A DNA stretch of 46,047 nucleotides from an uncultured bacterium. GTDB taxonomy: Bacteria; Patescibacteriota; Minisyncoccia; Minisyncoccales; JAQTVQ01. The number at the start of each line of letters is the position of its first letter. The first letter of the stretch is position 1. Below, one piece after another: positions 32,533 to 39,935 of this stretch. The notes under the pieces are model-generated. The model did not search any database, was not told the DNA's origin, and saw only the letters and a program-made list of their open reading frames with translations. The stretch spans positions 1 to 46,047 of the forward strand of contig CAIMDX010000036.1 in assembly GCA_903839905.1 (NCBI GenBank), given 5' to 3'. Both the position numbers and the translations under genes were made by a program.

Positions 32533-33042
32533 ATGAAGAATTTTTTGGCGAACAATAAAATTATCATATTGATAGCAATAGTCGGTTTTTTATTTGGGGT
32601 AATTGTTTATCTTTTCCAAAACCAAAAACCAGCTGAACAGAGTTTGATTTTTGAAGAAAATTTAGGATCTAATGAAGTCGCTTTGGAAGTGTCATCTACC
32701 CAGCCGGAGATTGGCGGCCAGCCAATAGCAAAAGAGCAGACAAATATAGTTGCTGGCTGCGCTTCTTATCTTGATGCCGGAAAATTTATAGGGGAAGAAA
32801 AATGCGTAACAGGAAAAGTGGACAATATTTATGTTTCTTCGGGCGGGACCACTTTTTTTGATTTTTGTCCGGATTATAAAACTTGTGCTTTCAGTGCTGT
32901 GATTTTTAAGTCTGATTCTTTCAATTTTCCGGAGGCGAAGCAGTACCAGGGAAAAACAGTAGAGATAACCGGGCTGGTTAAGACTTATCAAGGCCGGCCG
33001 GAAATTATTTTAAACAATGCAGATCAAATTAAAATTAAATAA
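32533..33042 (+). CDS. Membrane-anchored OB-fold protein
   Basis: 169 residues. One membrane helix (about 10-27), a Glu/Ser/Gln-rich linker, then an OB-fold-like domain (about 80-168) with CVTGKVDNIYVSSGGTTFFDF and VEITGLVKTYQGRPEIILNN, the nucleic-acid-binding type that often accompanies thermonucleases. Three cysteines may form a surface disulfide. It overlaps the nuclease gene by 26 nt, so the two are coupled and probably act together outside the membrane on DNA. Confidence 0.75.
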   Translation: MKNFLANNKIIILIAIVGFLFGVIVYLFQNQKPAEQSLIFEENLGSNEVALEVSSTQPEIGGQPIAKEQTNIVAGCASYLDAGKFIGEEKCVTGKVDNIYVSSGGTTFFDFCPDYKTCAFSAVIFKSDSFNFPEAKQYQGKTVEITGLVKTYQGRPEIILNNADQIKIK

Positions 33043-33565
33043 ATTTTTACTTTACGCTTTAGTACTGGTTTTATCCGGGTTAGCCGGTTATTATTTTTTT
33101 GCGGCCTTTGACCGCGTTCCGGCAAAGAAAGAAAGTAAGATTTTTTATAGCGTCATTGAAGTTATTGATGGAGACACTATCAAATCCGAGGTTAACGGAA
33201 AAGTTGAAAACATCCGGCTGATAGGGATAGATACGCCGGAGATCGCCGGACCATATAGGGAAGAGGGATGCTTCGGGCAAGAAGCTTCCTTAAAAACAAA
33301 AGAGTTGCTTAGCGGTAAAAAAGTTTCTTTGGTTTCGGATGCTTCCGTTTCTGACAGGGATAAATACGGCCGGCTATTGCGGTATGTTTTTTTGCCGGAT
33401 GGGGAGTTTATTAACGCAGAGCTGGTCAAGGGCGGTTATGCTTTTAACTATGCTTATGAAAATTTTCAATATTTGAATTATTTTAACGATTTAGAAAAGC
33501 AAGCCAAGGAAGGCCGTTTGGGCTTGTGGGGCAGCGGATGCGATTATTATTTTGAAACAAGATAA
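33017..33565 (+). CDS. Thermonuclease (SNase-like) family protein
   Basis: 182 residues. An N-terminal membrane or signal helix (about 8-29) is followed by the staphylococcal nuclease fold. VIDGDTIKSEV supplies the calcium-binding Asp residues, IRLIGIDTPEIAG the first catalytic Arg and nearby Glu, and SDRDKYGRLLRYVF the second Arg. LWGSGCDYYF closes the domain. A surface nuclease could supply nucleotides by degrading environmental or host DNA, consistent with tdk 26 nt downstream (inference). Confidence 0.92.
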   Translation: MQIKLKLNKFLLYALVLVLSGLAGYYFFAAFDRVPAKKESKIFYSVIEVIDGDTIKSEVNGKVENIRLIGIDTPEIAGPYREEGCFGQEASLKTKELLSGKKVSLVSDASVSDRDKYGRLLRYVFLPDGEFINAELVKGGYAFNYAYENFQYLNYFNDLEKQAKEGRLGLWGSGCDYYFETR

Positions 33566-33591
33566 ATATATTTAAGAATGAATAAAAAATT

Positions 33592-34143
33592 ATGGAATTG
33601 ATCCTAATCTTAGGGCCGATGAAAAGCGGTAAATCGTTTGAGCTGATAAGCTACTCCATGCCTTTGCAATACGCGGATATTTCTTTTAAGGTTTTCCAGT
33701 CTGCCAAAAATGTCAGAGACGAAAGCGTTTGGTCAAGGAACGGAGTTTCCTTACAGGCCAAGAAAGTTTCCAATCTGTCCGAAGCAATGGAAGGAGGCTT
33801 GAAGGTTGTGGGCATAGACGAGATTCACATGTTTGAAGAGAGCGATGCTGATATTATAGAAGGGTTGCTAAAAAAGGGGACCAAGGTTGTTGCTTCCGGC
33901 CTGGATACGGATTATAGAGGAGAAATGTTCCCGATAATAAAAAAGCTTCTTTCTATGGGGCCGAAAGAGGTTGAATATAAGCGAGCGGTTTGCGAAATTT
34001 GCAAAACGCCGGACGCGGTTTATACCCAAATTTATAAAAATGGCGAGCCAGTACTTGAAGGTTTGCCTTCAATTGTTCCCGAAGACGGAAGCTATGTTTA
34101 TAAGCCGGTTTGCCGCAAGTGCTTTCTTAAGCGTACAAGGTGA
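33592..34143 (+). CDS. tdk: Thymidine kinase (type II)
   Basis: 183 residues. P-loop GPMKSGKSFEL (8-18), Walker-B-like VGIDEIHMFEE, the lasso region ASGLDTDYRGEMFP and a zinc-binding pair CEICK...CRKC. It phosphorylates thymidine with ATP for salvage. Length matches the family. Placed just after the nuclease pair, it suggests a DNA-scavenging unit. No ribosome site is obvious upstream. The stop is TGA, one of the few TGA stops here and evidence against TGA recoding. Confidence 0.95.
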   Translation: MELILILGPMKSGKSFELISYSMPLQYADISFKVFQSAKNVRDESVWSRNGVSLQAKKVSNLSEAMEGGLKVVGIDEIHMFEESDADIIEGLLKKGTKVVASGLDTDYRGEMFPIIKKLLSMGPKEVEYKRAVCEICKTPDAVYTQIYKNGEPVLEGLPSIVPEDGSYVYKPVCRKCFLKRTR

Positions 34144-34157
34144 CGCCTTGCACAATT

Positions 34158-35459
34158 TTATTTTATCAGGCCGAATTTCTTTTTTAGATCCAGAATGCGG
34201 TTGCAAGATTCATTGATTGTTTTTTCGGCTATCTGGCCATCTTTTACAGCTTCAAAAATAATATCAATCGTTTTGCTTGCGATTTTTTCATCATAAGAAT
34301 CGTTGTTATTTGAAAGGATAAGCAAGTCGCATCCGGCGTTTATAGCTTTAATGATCGCGTCTTTGAAGCCATAATTTTTCGTTATGGCGCCCATTTGCAT
34401 ATCGTCGGAAACGATTACTCCTTTATAGCCGAGCTGCTTTCTTAAAATATTTTGCAAGAAAAGAGGGGAAAGGGTGGCCGGATAATCCGGGTCAATGGAA
34501 GTATTCATTATGTGGGCGGTCATTACCATATCAGCCTGATCTTGCTCAATGATCTTTTGGAAAGGGATAAGCTCTTTCTGCTGGTAGGTCTTTGTGACAT
34601 CAACCAGTCCGAGATGGCTGTCGCTTTGCGAACTGCCGTGGCCGGGAAAATGTTTTATCGCGGAGATGATATTATCTAAATGAAGGCCTTTGATAAAAGC
34701 GATGGCTTGACTTGCTACTTCATCAGGATCGCTGGAAAAAGACCTTTCCAGTCTGCCGATGGCCGGGTTATCTGGATTAACATTGACATCAGCATCAGGA
34801 GCGAAATCCATATTAAATCCAAGACCTTTAAGCTCTTGGCCTAATTCGTTAGCTGTTTTTTCGGTAAAGCTTAAGTCGTTTTTATCGCCCAGATTTTGGG
34901 CGCTGGGGAAATCAATAAAACCGTATTTCGCCTTTAGGCGATTGACCAATCCGCCTTCGGCGTCAACTGATATAAAGAGAGGGATGTTAGAAAAACTTTG
35001 CAGGCCAGTTATGAGTTCTTTTATTTGCGTTGGGCTGGTAATATTTCTGGGAAAGCTTTTTGACGGATTATCATAGTCAAAAAGAATAACTCCGCCGAGG
35101 TTTAGATTTTTTATTTGGTCGCCGATGATGGATTTTGTTGCAATTTTCGTGCCGCGGAATCCAATAATGAGCATTTGTCCGATTTTTTCTCTTAGAATCT
35201 CATCTTGATTGATTTTTTCTTGGTCTTTGCCTTGAGCTTGGCTGTTTTCTTCGGCTTGATTTTGGGTCGTTGATCCATTTTGATCTTGGAATTGGCTCTG
35301 TTCTTTGTTTTGGGCATTTTTTTGGGCTTGATCTTGAAGATGGTCGTTAATGGGAGTGTCCTCTATTTTTTGGGGAAAATAGAAAAATGCAATGATTCCC
35401 GCTGTAAATAAAAAAGCCAAAATGATAATGAATTTATTTTTCGTTGAAAGATTTTGCAT
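34158..35459 (-). CDS. Membrane-anchored GH3 beta-N-acetylhexosaminidase (NagZ-like)
   Basis: 433 residues. An N-terminal membrane helix (about 9-28) is followed by a low-complexity Gln/Asn/Asp linker (about 38-85) and a GH3 domain. The NagZ signature IKHFPGHGSSQSDSHLGLVDV carries the acid/base His-Asp dyad, and VIVSDDMQMGAI the nucleophile Asp. The enzyme would cleave GlcNAc linkages of peptidoglycan at the cell surface, as the secreted Bacillus NagZ does. The gene is convergent with tdk and has a leaderless promoter. Confidence 0.93.
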   Translation of the reverse strand: MQNLSTKNKFIIILAFLFTAGIIAFFYFPQKIEDTPINDHLQDQAQKNAQNKEQSQFQDQNGSTTQNQAEENSQAQGKDQEKINQDEILREKIGQMLIIGFRGTKIATKSIIGDQIKNLNLGGVILFDYDNPSKSFPRNITSPTQIKELITGLQSFSNIPLFISVDAEGGLVNRLKAKYGFIDFPSAQNLGDKNDLSFTEKTANELGQELKGLGFNMDFAPDADVNVNPDNPAIGRLERSFSSDPDEVASQAIAFIKGLHLDNIISAIKHFPGHGSSQSDSHLGLVDVTKTYQQKELIPFQKIIEQDQADMVMTAHIMNTSIDPDYPATLSPLFLQNILRKQLGYKGVIVSDDMQMGAITKNYGFKDAIIKAINAGCDLLILSNNNDSYDEKIASKTIDIIFEAVKDGQIAEKTINESCNRILDLKKKFGLIK

Positions 35460-35465
35460 AAGTAA

Positions 35466-35474
35466 ATAATATCA
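35466..35474 (-). promoter_or_regulatory. Extended -10 promoter, leaderless start of the GH3 gene
   Basis: On the minus strand TGA-TATTAT (TATTAT 35471-35466) is followed by TTACTT and the ATG at 35459, again with six-base spacing. Confidence 0.5.
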
Positions 35475-35573
35475 TAAAGGCATTTAATCAAAAAAGATTT
35501 TTCTGATAAAATATAGTTATAATAATAAATGAGTTTGCTGAAGTATAAAAATTAATCATTAATAAATTAATTT

Positions 35574-35879
35574 ATGTTCAAAGGTTTTGTAGAATTTATT
35601 CGCAATCAGGGAGTGGCAGGTTTGGCTGTCGGTTTCATTCTTGGCGGCGCGGTTTCCAAATTGGTTTCAGCCATTGTTACCGATCTTATCAATCCTTTGC
35701 TTGGGATATTCATCGGCCAAGCAGGAACGCTTAAGTCAGCCTATCTGGCTATCGGCCCGGCCAAGATGATGTGGGGCGATTTTGTTTCGGTTTTGATAGA
35801 CTTTTTGGTCATCGCCCTGGTTGTCTATTTTGGCGTTAAGCTTTTAAAACTGGATAAGCTTGATAAGCCGAAGCAGTAG
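35574..35879 (+). CDS. mscL: Large-conductance mechanosensitive channel MscL
   Basis: 101 residues, shorter than E. coli MscL (136). The N-terminal amphipathic helix and TM1 read FVEFIRNQGVAGLAVGFILGGAVSKLVSAIVTD, closely matching the family, and NPLLGIF follows. A short periplasmic loop and TM2 (DFLVIALVVYFGVKLL) end in a brief charged tail. It releases solutes under severe hypo-osmotic shock. With the MscS gene at 3167 the window holds two osmotic safety valves. Confidence 0.92.
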   Translation: MFKGFVEFIRNQGVAGLAVGFILGGAVSKLVSAIVTDLINPLLGIFIGQAGTLKSAYLAIGPAKMMWGDFVSVLIDFLVIALVVYFGVKLLKLDKLDKPKQ

Positions 35880-35953
35880 ATCTGCGGAAACTTGATTTTT
35901 AAATTTTGGAAAACAGTGGAAGAATAAACTGTACCTTTTTTTCGGCTGTATAG

Positions 35954-35959
35954 TATAAT
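35954..35959 (+). promoter_or_regulatory. -10 box TATAAT of the thioredoxin-like gene
   Basis: TATAAT eight bases before the ATG at 35968; near-leaderless. Confidence 0.45.
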
Positions 35960-35967
35960 TATCTTGT

Positions 35968-36231
35968 ATGAAAATAAAAGTTTTGGGGTCAAGCCAGTCT
36001 TCGTGCGATGGATTATACGAGGCGGTTAAACAGGCCGTTGAAATCGGAGGCAATAAGGCGGAGCTTGAATATATAACAGACATATCGGCGATTGCCGCGA
36101 TGGGCATTATCAAAATGCCGGCGATATTGATTGATAATAAAATAATCCTTTCGGGATACAAGCCAGGTCCCGAAGAAGTGGAGGAAATATTATCTCCGTT
36201 TTTATTTATAGGGCCGTGGAGAGAATCTTGA
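35968..36231 (+). CDS. Small thioredoxin-fold protein lacking the first redox cysteine
   Basis: 87 residues of the redox-active disulfide protein family (thioredoxin fold, as in archaeal MtH895). KIKVLGSSQSSCDGLYEAVKQAV aligns with the usual GTGCPKCKxLxxxV segment, but the first Cys position is Gln and only one Cys remains (residue 13). The cis-proline loop (IIKMPAILIDNKII) is intact. It cannot form the normal CxxC disulfide; a monothiol or binding role is possible. Single-gene transcript likely. Confidence 0.75.
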   Translation: MKIKVLGSSQSSCDGLYEAVKQAVEIGGNKAELEYITDISAIAAMGIIKMPAILIDNKIILSGYKPGPEEVEEILSPFLFIGPWRES

Positions 36232-36325
36232 GTCTTAATAAAAAAGGGAGGCAATGGTATGATTAAAAAAGGATAATAAAGGTCGAAGTCAATTCAGCAA
36301 TAATAAACATAATAATTATAAAATT

Positions 36326-36517
36326 ATGGATATTATAGAAAAAATAGCTTTAGTCCTTGTTATTGTCGGAGGTTTGAACTGGGGATTATACGGTCTTTTC
36401 AGTTTTGACCTCGTTGCCGCGCTTTTTGGAAGCATACCTATTCTTTCCAGAATAGTCTATGTCGCCATAGGATTGTCCGCTCTTTACGCGACATTCACAA
36501 CTCTTATGAAGAAATAG
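36326..36517 (+). CDS. DUF378 small membrane protein
   Basis: 63 residues with two hydrophobic helices. LVIVGGLNWGLYGLFSFDLVAALFG is the DUF378 signature, and RIVYVAIGLSALY fits the second half. Widespread in bacteria, function unknown. Closed by the terminator at 36537. Confidence 0.9.
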   Translation: MDIIEKIALVLVIVGGLNWGLYGLFSFDLVAALFGSIPILSRIVYVAIGLSALYATFTTLMKK

Positions 36518-36536
36518 AGGCAGAAGAGAGAAATAA

Positions 36537-36573
36537 ACCCCGCATTAGGCATTTTGCTCTATGCGGGGTTTTG
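36537..36573 (+). terminator. Intrinsic terminator fused to the tspO promoter
   Basis: ACCCCGCAT (36537-36545) pairs with ATGCGGGGT (36561-36569), then TTT. The T-run continues as TTGG-TATAAT. Confidence 0.85.
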
Positions 36574-36580
36574 GTATAAT
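36569..36580 (+). promoter_or_regulatory. Extended -10 promoter TTTTGGTATAAT
   Basis: TATAAT at 36575-36580 immediately after the terminator stem. The tspO ATG is at 36609, leaving a leader of about 22 nt. Confidence 0.55.
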
Positions 36581-36608
36581 GAGAATATAATTTTTTAAAA
36601 AAAATATT

Positions 36609-37091
36609 ATGGAAAAAACGCAGAATAAATTAAGCCTTTTATTTTTCGTCGGCATTGTTAGCATTGTTGAATTTATCGGTTCTTTTTTTACTGTCCAAGC
36701 GGTGATGAATTGGTATCCGGAATTAATCAAACCTTCTTTTAATCCGCCTAATTGGCTGTTTGCTCCGGTCTGGACCGTTCTTTATATATTAATAGCTCTT
36801 TCTGGATGGCTGGTTTGGGCCAAGCGCGAAGAAAACAAAGGAGCTGTTGATGCTGCTTTGACCATTTATGCGATCCAGCTTTTTTTAAATGTAACCTGGT
36901 CTTATCTTTTTTTCTGGCTGAATTCTCCGGTTATGGGATTGATCGGCATAATCGCTTTATGGGCAGCTATTGTTTGGAATATGGCCAGTTTCTACAAGAT
37001 ATCAAAAGGAGCTTTTTATTTGCTTATACCGTATATAATCTGGGTAAGCTTTGCAGGGATTCTTAATTTCGCCATCTGGCAGCTGAACTAG
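36609..37091 (+). CDS. tspO: TspO/MBR family tryptophan-rich sensory protein
   Basis: 160 residues with five membrane helices and high Trp content. Family motifs are WYPELIKPSFNPPNWLFAPVWTVLYILIALSGWLVW (about 36-71) and LFLNVTWSYLFFWLNSPVMGL. TspO proteins bind porphyrins and cholesterol-like ligands and take part in stress responses. The stop codon TAG is also the first triplet of the heptamer tandem repeat that follows. Confidence 0.95.
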   Translation: MEKTQNKLSLLFFVGIVSIVEFIGSFFTVQAVMNWYPELIKPSFNPPNWLFAPVWTVLYILIALSGWLVWAKREENKGAVDAALTIYAIQLFLNVTWSYLFFWLNSPVMGLIGIIALWAAIVWNMASFYKISKGAFYLLIPYIIWVSFAGILNFAIWQLN

Positions 37092-37158
37092 CTTGTAGCT
37101 TGTAGCTTGTAGCTTGTAGCTTGTAGCTTGTAGCTTGTAGCTTGTAGCTTGTAGCTTG
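37089..37158. repeat. Ten perfect tandem copies of TAGCTTG
   Basis: A 70-bp heptamer microsatellite that begins in the tspO stop codon and ends about 27 bp before the next start codon. All ten units are identical. It contains no open promoter-like element of its own, so copy number would alter only spacing. Confidence 0.97.
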
Positions 37159-37185
37159 TATAAAACTCCTTATAGGAAAAAATGT

Positions 37186-37617
37186 ATGAAAAATAACCAC
37201 CCTGTTCATAGTTGTAAAGCCATCGTATTTAACTGTATTGATTGGCGCTTGCATCCTGCTTCGGAAAAATATTTTCAGGGAAAATATAAAACTTTTGATA
37301 TGTTTTATACGGCTGGTTCAATCAAAGATTTATTGGAAGAAGAAACCCGGGTATTTTTTTTGAAACAGATAGAGATTTCCAAAAGGCTGCATAATTCCAA
37401 GATCGTTGCGCTGGCCGCCCACCACGATTGCGGCGCTTTTGGTGGCATGGCAAATTTTAAAGATGAAAAAGAGGAGTTTTCTTTTTACCAAGATGTTTTG
37501 GAAAAAGCTCGGGTTGTTGTTTTAGAAAATTTCCCTGATGCTAAAGTGGAGAAATATTTCATCGGCTTGAAGCCGACCGGCAATAAATGGAAAATAACAG
37601 TTAAAAAGATCAAATAG
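37186..37617 (+). CDS. Beta-carbonic-anhydrase-like protein
   Basis: 143 residues from the ATG at 37186; a TTG reading from 37156 starts inside the repeat and is rejected. AIVFNCIDWRLHP carries the C-x-D-x-R zinc/catalytic triad, and IVALAAHHDCGAFGG the HxxC zinc ligands of beta-carbonic anhydrases. The protein is shorter than classical enzymes (about 200), and the order of elements fits the compact form found in other small genomes. Hydration of CO2 is plausible but unproven. Its stop is immediately followed by the DUF167 gene. Confidence 0.78.
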   Translation: MKNNHPVHSCKAIVFNCIDWRLHPASEKYFQGKYKTFDMFYTAGSIKDLLEEETRVFFLKQIEISKRLHNSKIVALAAHHDCGAFGGMANFKDEKEEFSFYQDVLEKARVVVLENFPDAKVEKYFIGLKPTGNKWKITVKKIK

Positions 37618-37618
37618 G

Positions 37619-37843
37619 ATGCTAATTAAAGTAAAAGTTTTTCCATGCGCCAGAGAAGAAGAGATTATTGCCAAAAGCCAGGACAGTTTTGAAGTTAGAA
37701 TAAAAGAAAAACCTCAAATGGGGCAGGCGAATAAAGGCGTTATCAGGGTTTTGGCCGGATATTTCAAAGTTCCGGAAGCTAAAGTGAGAATCATTAAAGG
37801 TTTCCGCGAGCCGAGCAAGATCATAGAAATAAAAAATTTTTAG
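37619..37843 (+). CDS. DUF167 (YggU-like) small protein
   Basis: 74 residues with the DUF167 pattern VKVFPCAREEEI, VRIKEKPQMGQANKGVI and VRIIKGFREPSKIIEI. A small alpha/beta protein of unknown function found across bacteria and archaea. The start is two bases from the preceding stop, so it is cotranscribed with the carbonic-anhydrase-like gene. Confidence 0.92.
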   Translation: MLIKVKVFPCAREEEIIAKSQDSFEVRIKEKPQMGQANKGVIRVLAGYFKVPEAKVRIIKGFREPSKIIEIKNF

Positions 37844-37880
37844 ATAATCCATCCGTGATAGTTGCCGTCTTTCGCCGGCG

Positions 37881-37889
37881 TGGTAAAAT
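37881..37889 (+). promoter_or_regulatory. Extended -10 promoter TGGTAAAAT
   Basis: TAAAAT at 37884-37889 upstream of the Gmad2-GerMN gene, leader about 22 nt with AAGGAA near the ATG at 37919. Confidence 0.45.
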
Positions 37890-37918
37890 AGAACCGTAAT
37901 ATTAAATTTTTAAGGAAT

Positions 37919-38781
37919 ATGGCTGTTTCAAGAATTATAAAAATAATCGCCGCTATTATATTGATTGCAGCAGCCGGAGCCTTATTCTATTGGCAGAATT
38001 TTTTCCGTCAAAGACGGAAGAACAGGACAATAGTTTTTCTCAGCCAAAAATCGTTACGAAAAACAGCTACTTGGAAGTGACGGCGCCGGTGCCGTATCAA
38101 AAAATAACCAGTCCGGTTTCGGTTTTGGGAAATTCCAATTTTTTTGAAACAAACACCCGCATAAGAGTTAAAGACGAAGCTGGAAAAGTTTTGGCTGATA
38201 CTTTTACCAATGCCAACGGCTGGATGGACAAGCTTTATCCTTTTTTGGCCAATGTTTTTTACGACGCGCCTTCTTCTCCGAGAGGATTTGTGGAGGTGTT
38301 TGAAAATTCGGCCAAGGACGGCAGTGAGCAGAATAAGGTCTCCATTCCGGTAATTTTTGAAGATTATCAGATTAATCCGCAAAAATTAAAAATCAATCTT
38401 TATTATTATAACAAGATCAAAGACCAGGAGCTTAATCCGTCCATAGGCTGCAACAGGGAAGCGGTTTTGCCAGTAGAAAGGGAAGTTGAAAGAACGAAAA
38501 CGCCGATTCAGGACGCTATCAATCTTTTATTACAAGGCGGATTGACGGAGAGCGAAAAGCAAGAAGGCTTTTTTACGGAGTTTCCCTTGGAAGGGCTTTC
38601 TTTAAAGGGAGCTAATTTAAAAAATGGAGCTTTGATCTTGGAATTTGAAGACAAAAACAACAAAACCACAGGAGGATCTTGCCGGGTCGGATTGCTTTGG
38701 GCTCAAATAGAAAAAACCGCCAAGCAATTTCCGGGAGTGAACAGCGTTTCTTTCCAGCCGGATATTTTATTCCAGCCTTAA
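37919..38781 (+). CDS. Membrane-anchored Gmad2-GerMN protein, frameshifted near the N-terminus
   Basis: ATG at 37919 opens a frame encoding a signal anchor (SRIIKIIAAIILIAAAGALF). The rest is in the next frame from about 37999, starting at PSKTEEQDNSFSQ. That frame encodes a Gmad2 immunoglobulin-like domain (YLEVTAPVPYQKITSPVSVLGNSN) and a GerMN domain (IQDAINLLLQGGLTESEK, LKGANLKNGALILEF). The junction is a run of six T's (37999-38004); one more T joins anchor and domains into about 287 residues. GerMN/Gmad2 proteins are extracytoplasmic, known from spore germination and from cell-wall contexts in non-spore-formers. A start at 37990 would lack any export signal. Confidence 0.82.
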
Positions 38782-38822
38782 TTTTTAGAGCGGGCGTGAA
38801 TAATAAAATAAAAAATAAAGTT

Positions 38823-39080
38823 ATGCAAATAAAAGATAAAAAAAGCTTGATAATAGCGATTTTGGCTATTTTAGCGCTGGCTGTTGCCGGATATTATTTT
38901 ATCTCTTCCAATTCCGCTCCTGCCAGTTCTGAAAAAATTTCAATTGATGGAGATATTTTTCAGGAGATTGAAGATGAAAGTGTAATAACGAATCAGGAAG
39001 ATTCGGATGCCAGCTTTATTAGCGCCGATGATAACGAGATCAATGATCTCGGAAACTCGGTGGATGAAAATGAATTATAA
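38823..39080 (+). CDS. Small membrane protein with acidic tail
   Basis: 85 residues from the ATG at 38823. One membrane helix (about 8-27) and an extracytoplasmic tail with about 20 Asp/Glu. No family recognised. It overlaps the next gene's start by 17 nt. Confidence 0.65.
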   Translation: MQIKDKKSLIIAILAILALAVAGYYFISSNSAPASSEKISIDGDIFQEIEDESVITNQEDSDASFISADDNEINDLGNSVDENEL

Positions 39081-39861
39081 AAATTTTAGGAAATTTTTAA
39101 TCATCGTTGCGATCGGTTTGGTTTTTCCGGTTTTAATTTTGGCCGAGCTGGATAATCCCTTGCCCGGAATGGCTTCCGAAAAGCCGGCCGAAGCGAAAAC
39201 GAATATTTTCGGCAAAAATTTTTGTGAGAATACAGCTGAAGGCAGTTCAAAAATAGAACAAAAGATTGCTGATTTAGAAGCCAGGCTGGCGGAGAAGAGA
39301 GCGCAATCGGCTAATAAGATCAGCCAGCTTCAAAGCGATAGGGATAAAAAGTTAGCTGAGAAAAGAGCGCAGTGGGATACCAAAAGAAATGAGCTTTATG
39401 CCAAGATGGGATCCAAAGCTTTCGGGTCAAAGCAAAAACAAGCCGTGGCAGCTTTTAAAACAGAAGTAGAGCAGGCTGTCCTTGCCCGCCGGGCGGCGAT
39501 TGATAATGCCATTAATATTTTTCGCAGTTCTTCCAACCAGATTTTTGTTGATCGGAAAATTGCCAGCGACCAAGCGATTTTGAATTACAAAATTGCGGTT
39601 CAGGAGGCTTTAGGTAAGGCTCAATCAGATTGCCAAAAAGTTGATGCTAAAACAGCGCGGAAAAATTTAGCGGACAGCTTAAAGGCGGCCAAAGAGAATT
39701 TTAATATTGAAAAGCAGGGAATTGAAAAAACAAAAACATCCATTCAAGATATCCAAAACATTAAAAAAGAAGCGATGGAAAAAGCTATCACTTATTTTAA
39801 ATCGGCTTTAGAAAAGGCCAAAGAAGGCTTGAAACAATCTTTTCCCGAAATTGACCAGTAA
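39064..39861 (+). CDS. Exported coiled-coil protein of unknown function
   Basis: 265 residues from the ATG at 39064; upstream in-frame codons overlap the preceding gene. A signal peptide or anchor (about 8-26) is followed by two long helical regions (about 58-120 and 180-260) rich in Lys, Ala, Glu and Gln, with heptad-like spacing. Several Cys lie near the helix ends. Comparable coiled-coil secreted proteins are common in Patescibacteria. No function is recognised. It probably forms one transcript with the acidic-tail gene, ending at the hairpin 39878-39900. Confidence 0.7.
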   Translation: MKMNYKNFRKFLIIVAIGLVFPVLILAELDNPLPGMASEKPAEAKTNIFGKNFCENTAEGSSKIEQKIADLEARLAEKRAQSANKISQLQSDRDKKLAEKRAQWDTKRNELYAKMGSKAFGSKQKQAVAAFKTEVEQAVLARRAAIDNAINIFRSSSNQIFVDRKIASDQAILNYKIAVQEALGKAQSDCQKVDAKTARKNLADSLKAAKENFNIEKQGIEKTKTSIQDIQNIKKEAMEKAITYFKSALEKAKEGLKQSFPEIDQ

Positions 39862-39877
39862 GGTTAGAGAAGGATAG

Positions 39878-39900
39878 CCCCCTCCTTAAAAAGGAGGGGG
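39878..39900. terminator. Perfect 10-bp hairpin
   Basis: CCCCCTCCTT-AAA-AAGGAGGGGG followed by TTAAAATTT. Stable stem with a weak U-tract; probable terminator. Confidence 0.65.
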
Positions 39901-39919
39901 TTAAAATTTGGAGATAATT

Positions 39920-39928
39920 TGGTATACT
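39920..39928 (+). promoter_or_regulatory. Extended -10 promoter, leaderless hydrogenase operon
   Basis: TGG-TATACT with TATACT at 39923-39928; ATG at 39936, seven bases downstream. Confidence 0.5.
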
Positions 39929-39935
39929 ATTTTAT

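Noticed and set aside
37089..37158. CRISPR-like repeat array
   Set aside because: Units are seven bases with no spacers; it is a simple tandem repeat.
37156..37185. TTG start for the carbonic-anhydrase-like gene
   Set aside because: It begins inside the heptamer repeat; ATG 37186 has an AGGAA-like site upstream and fits the family start.
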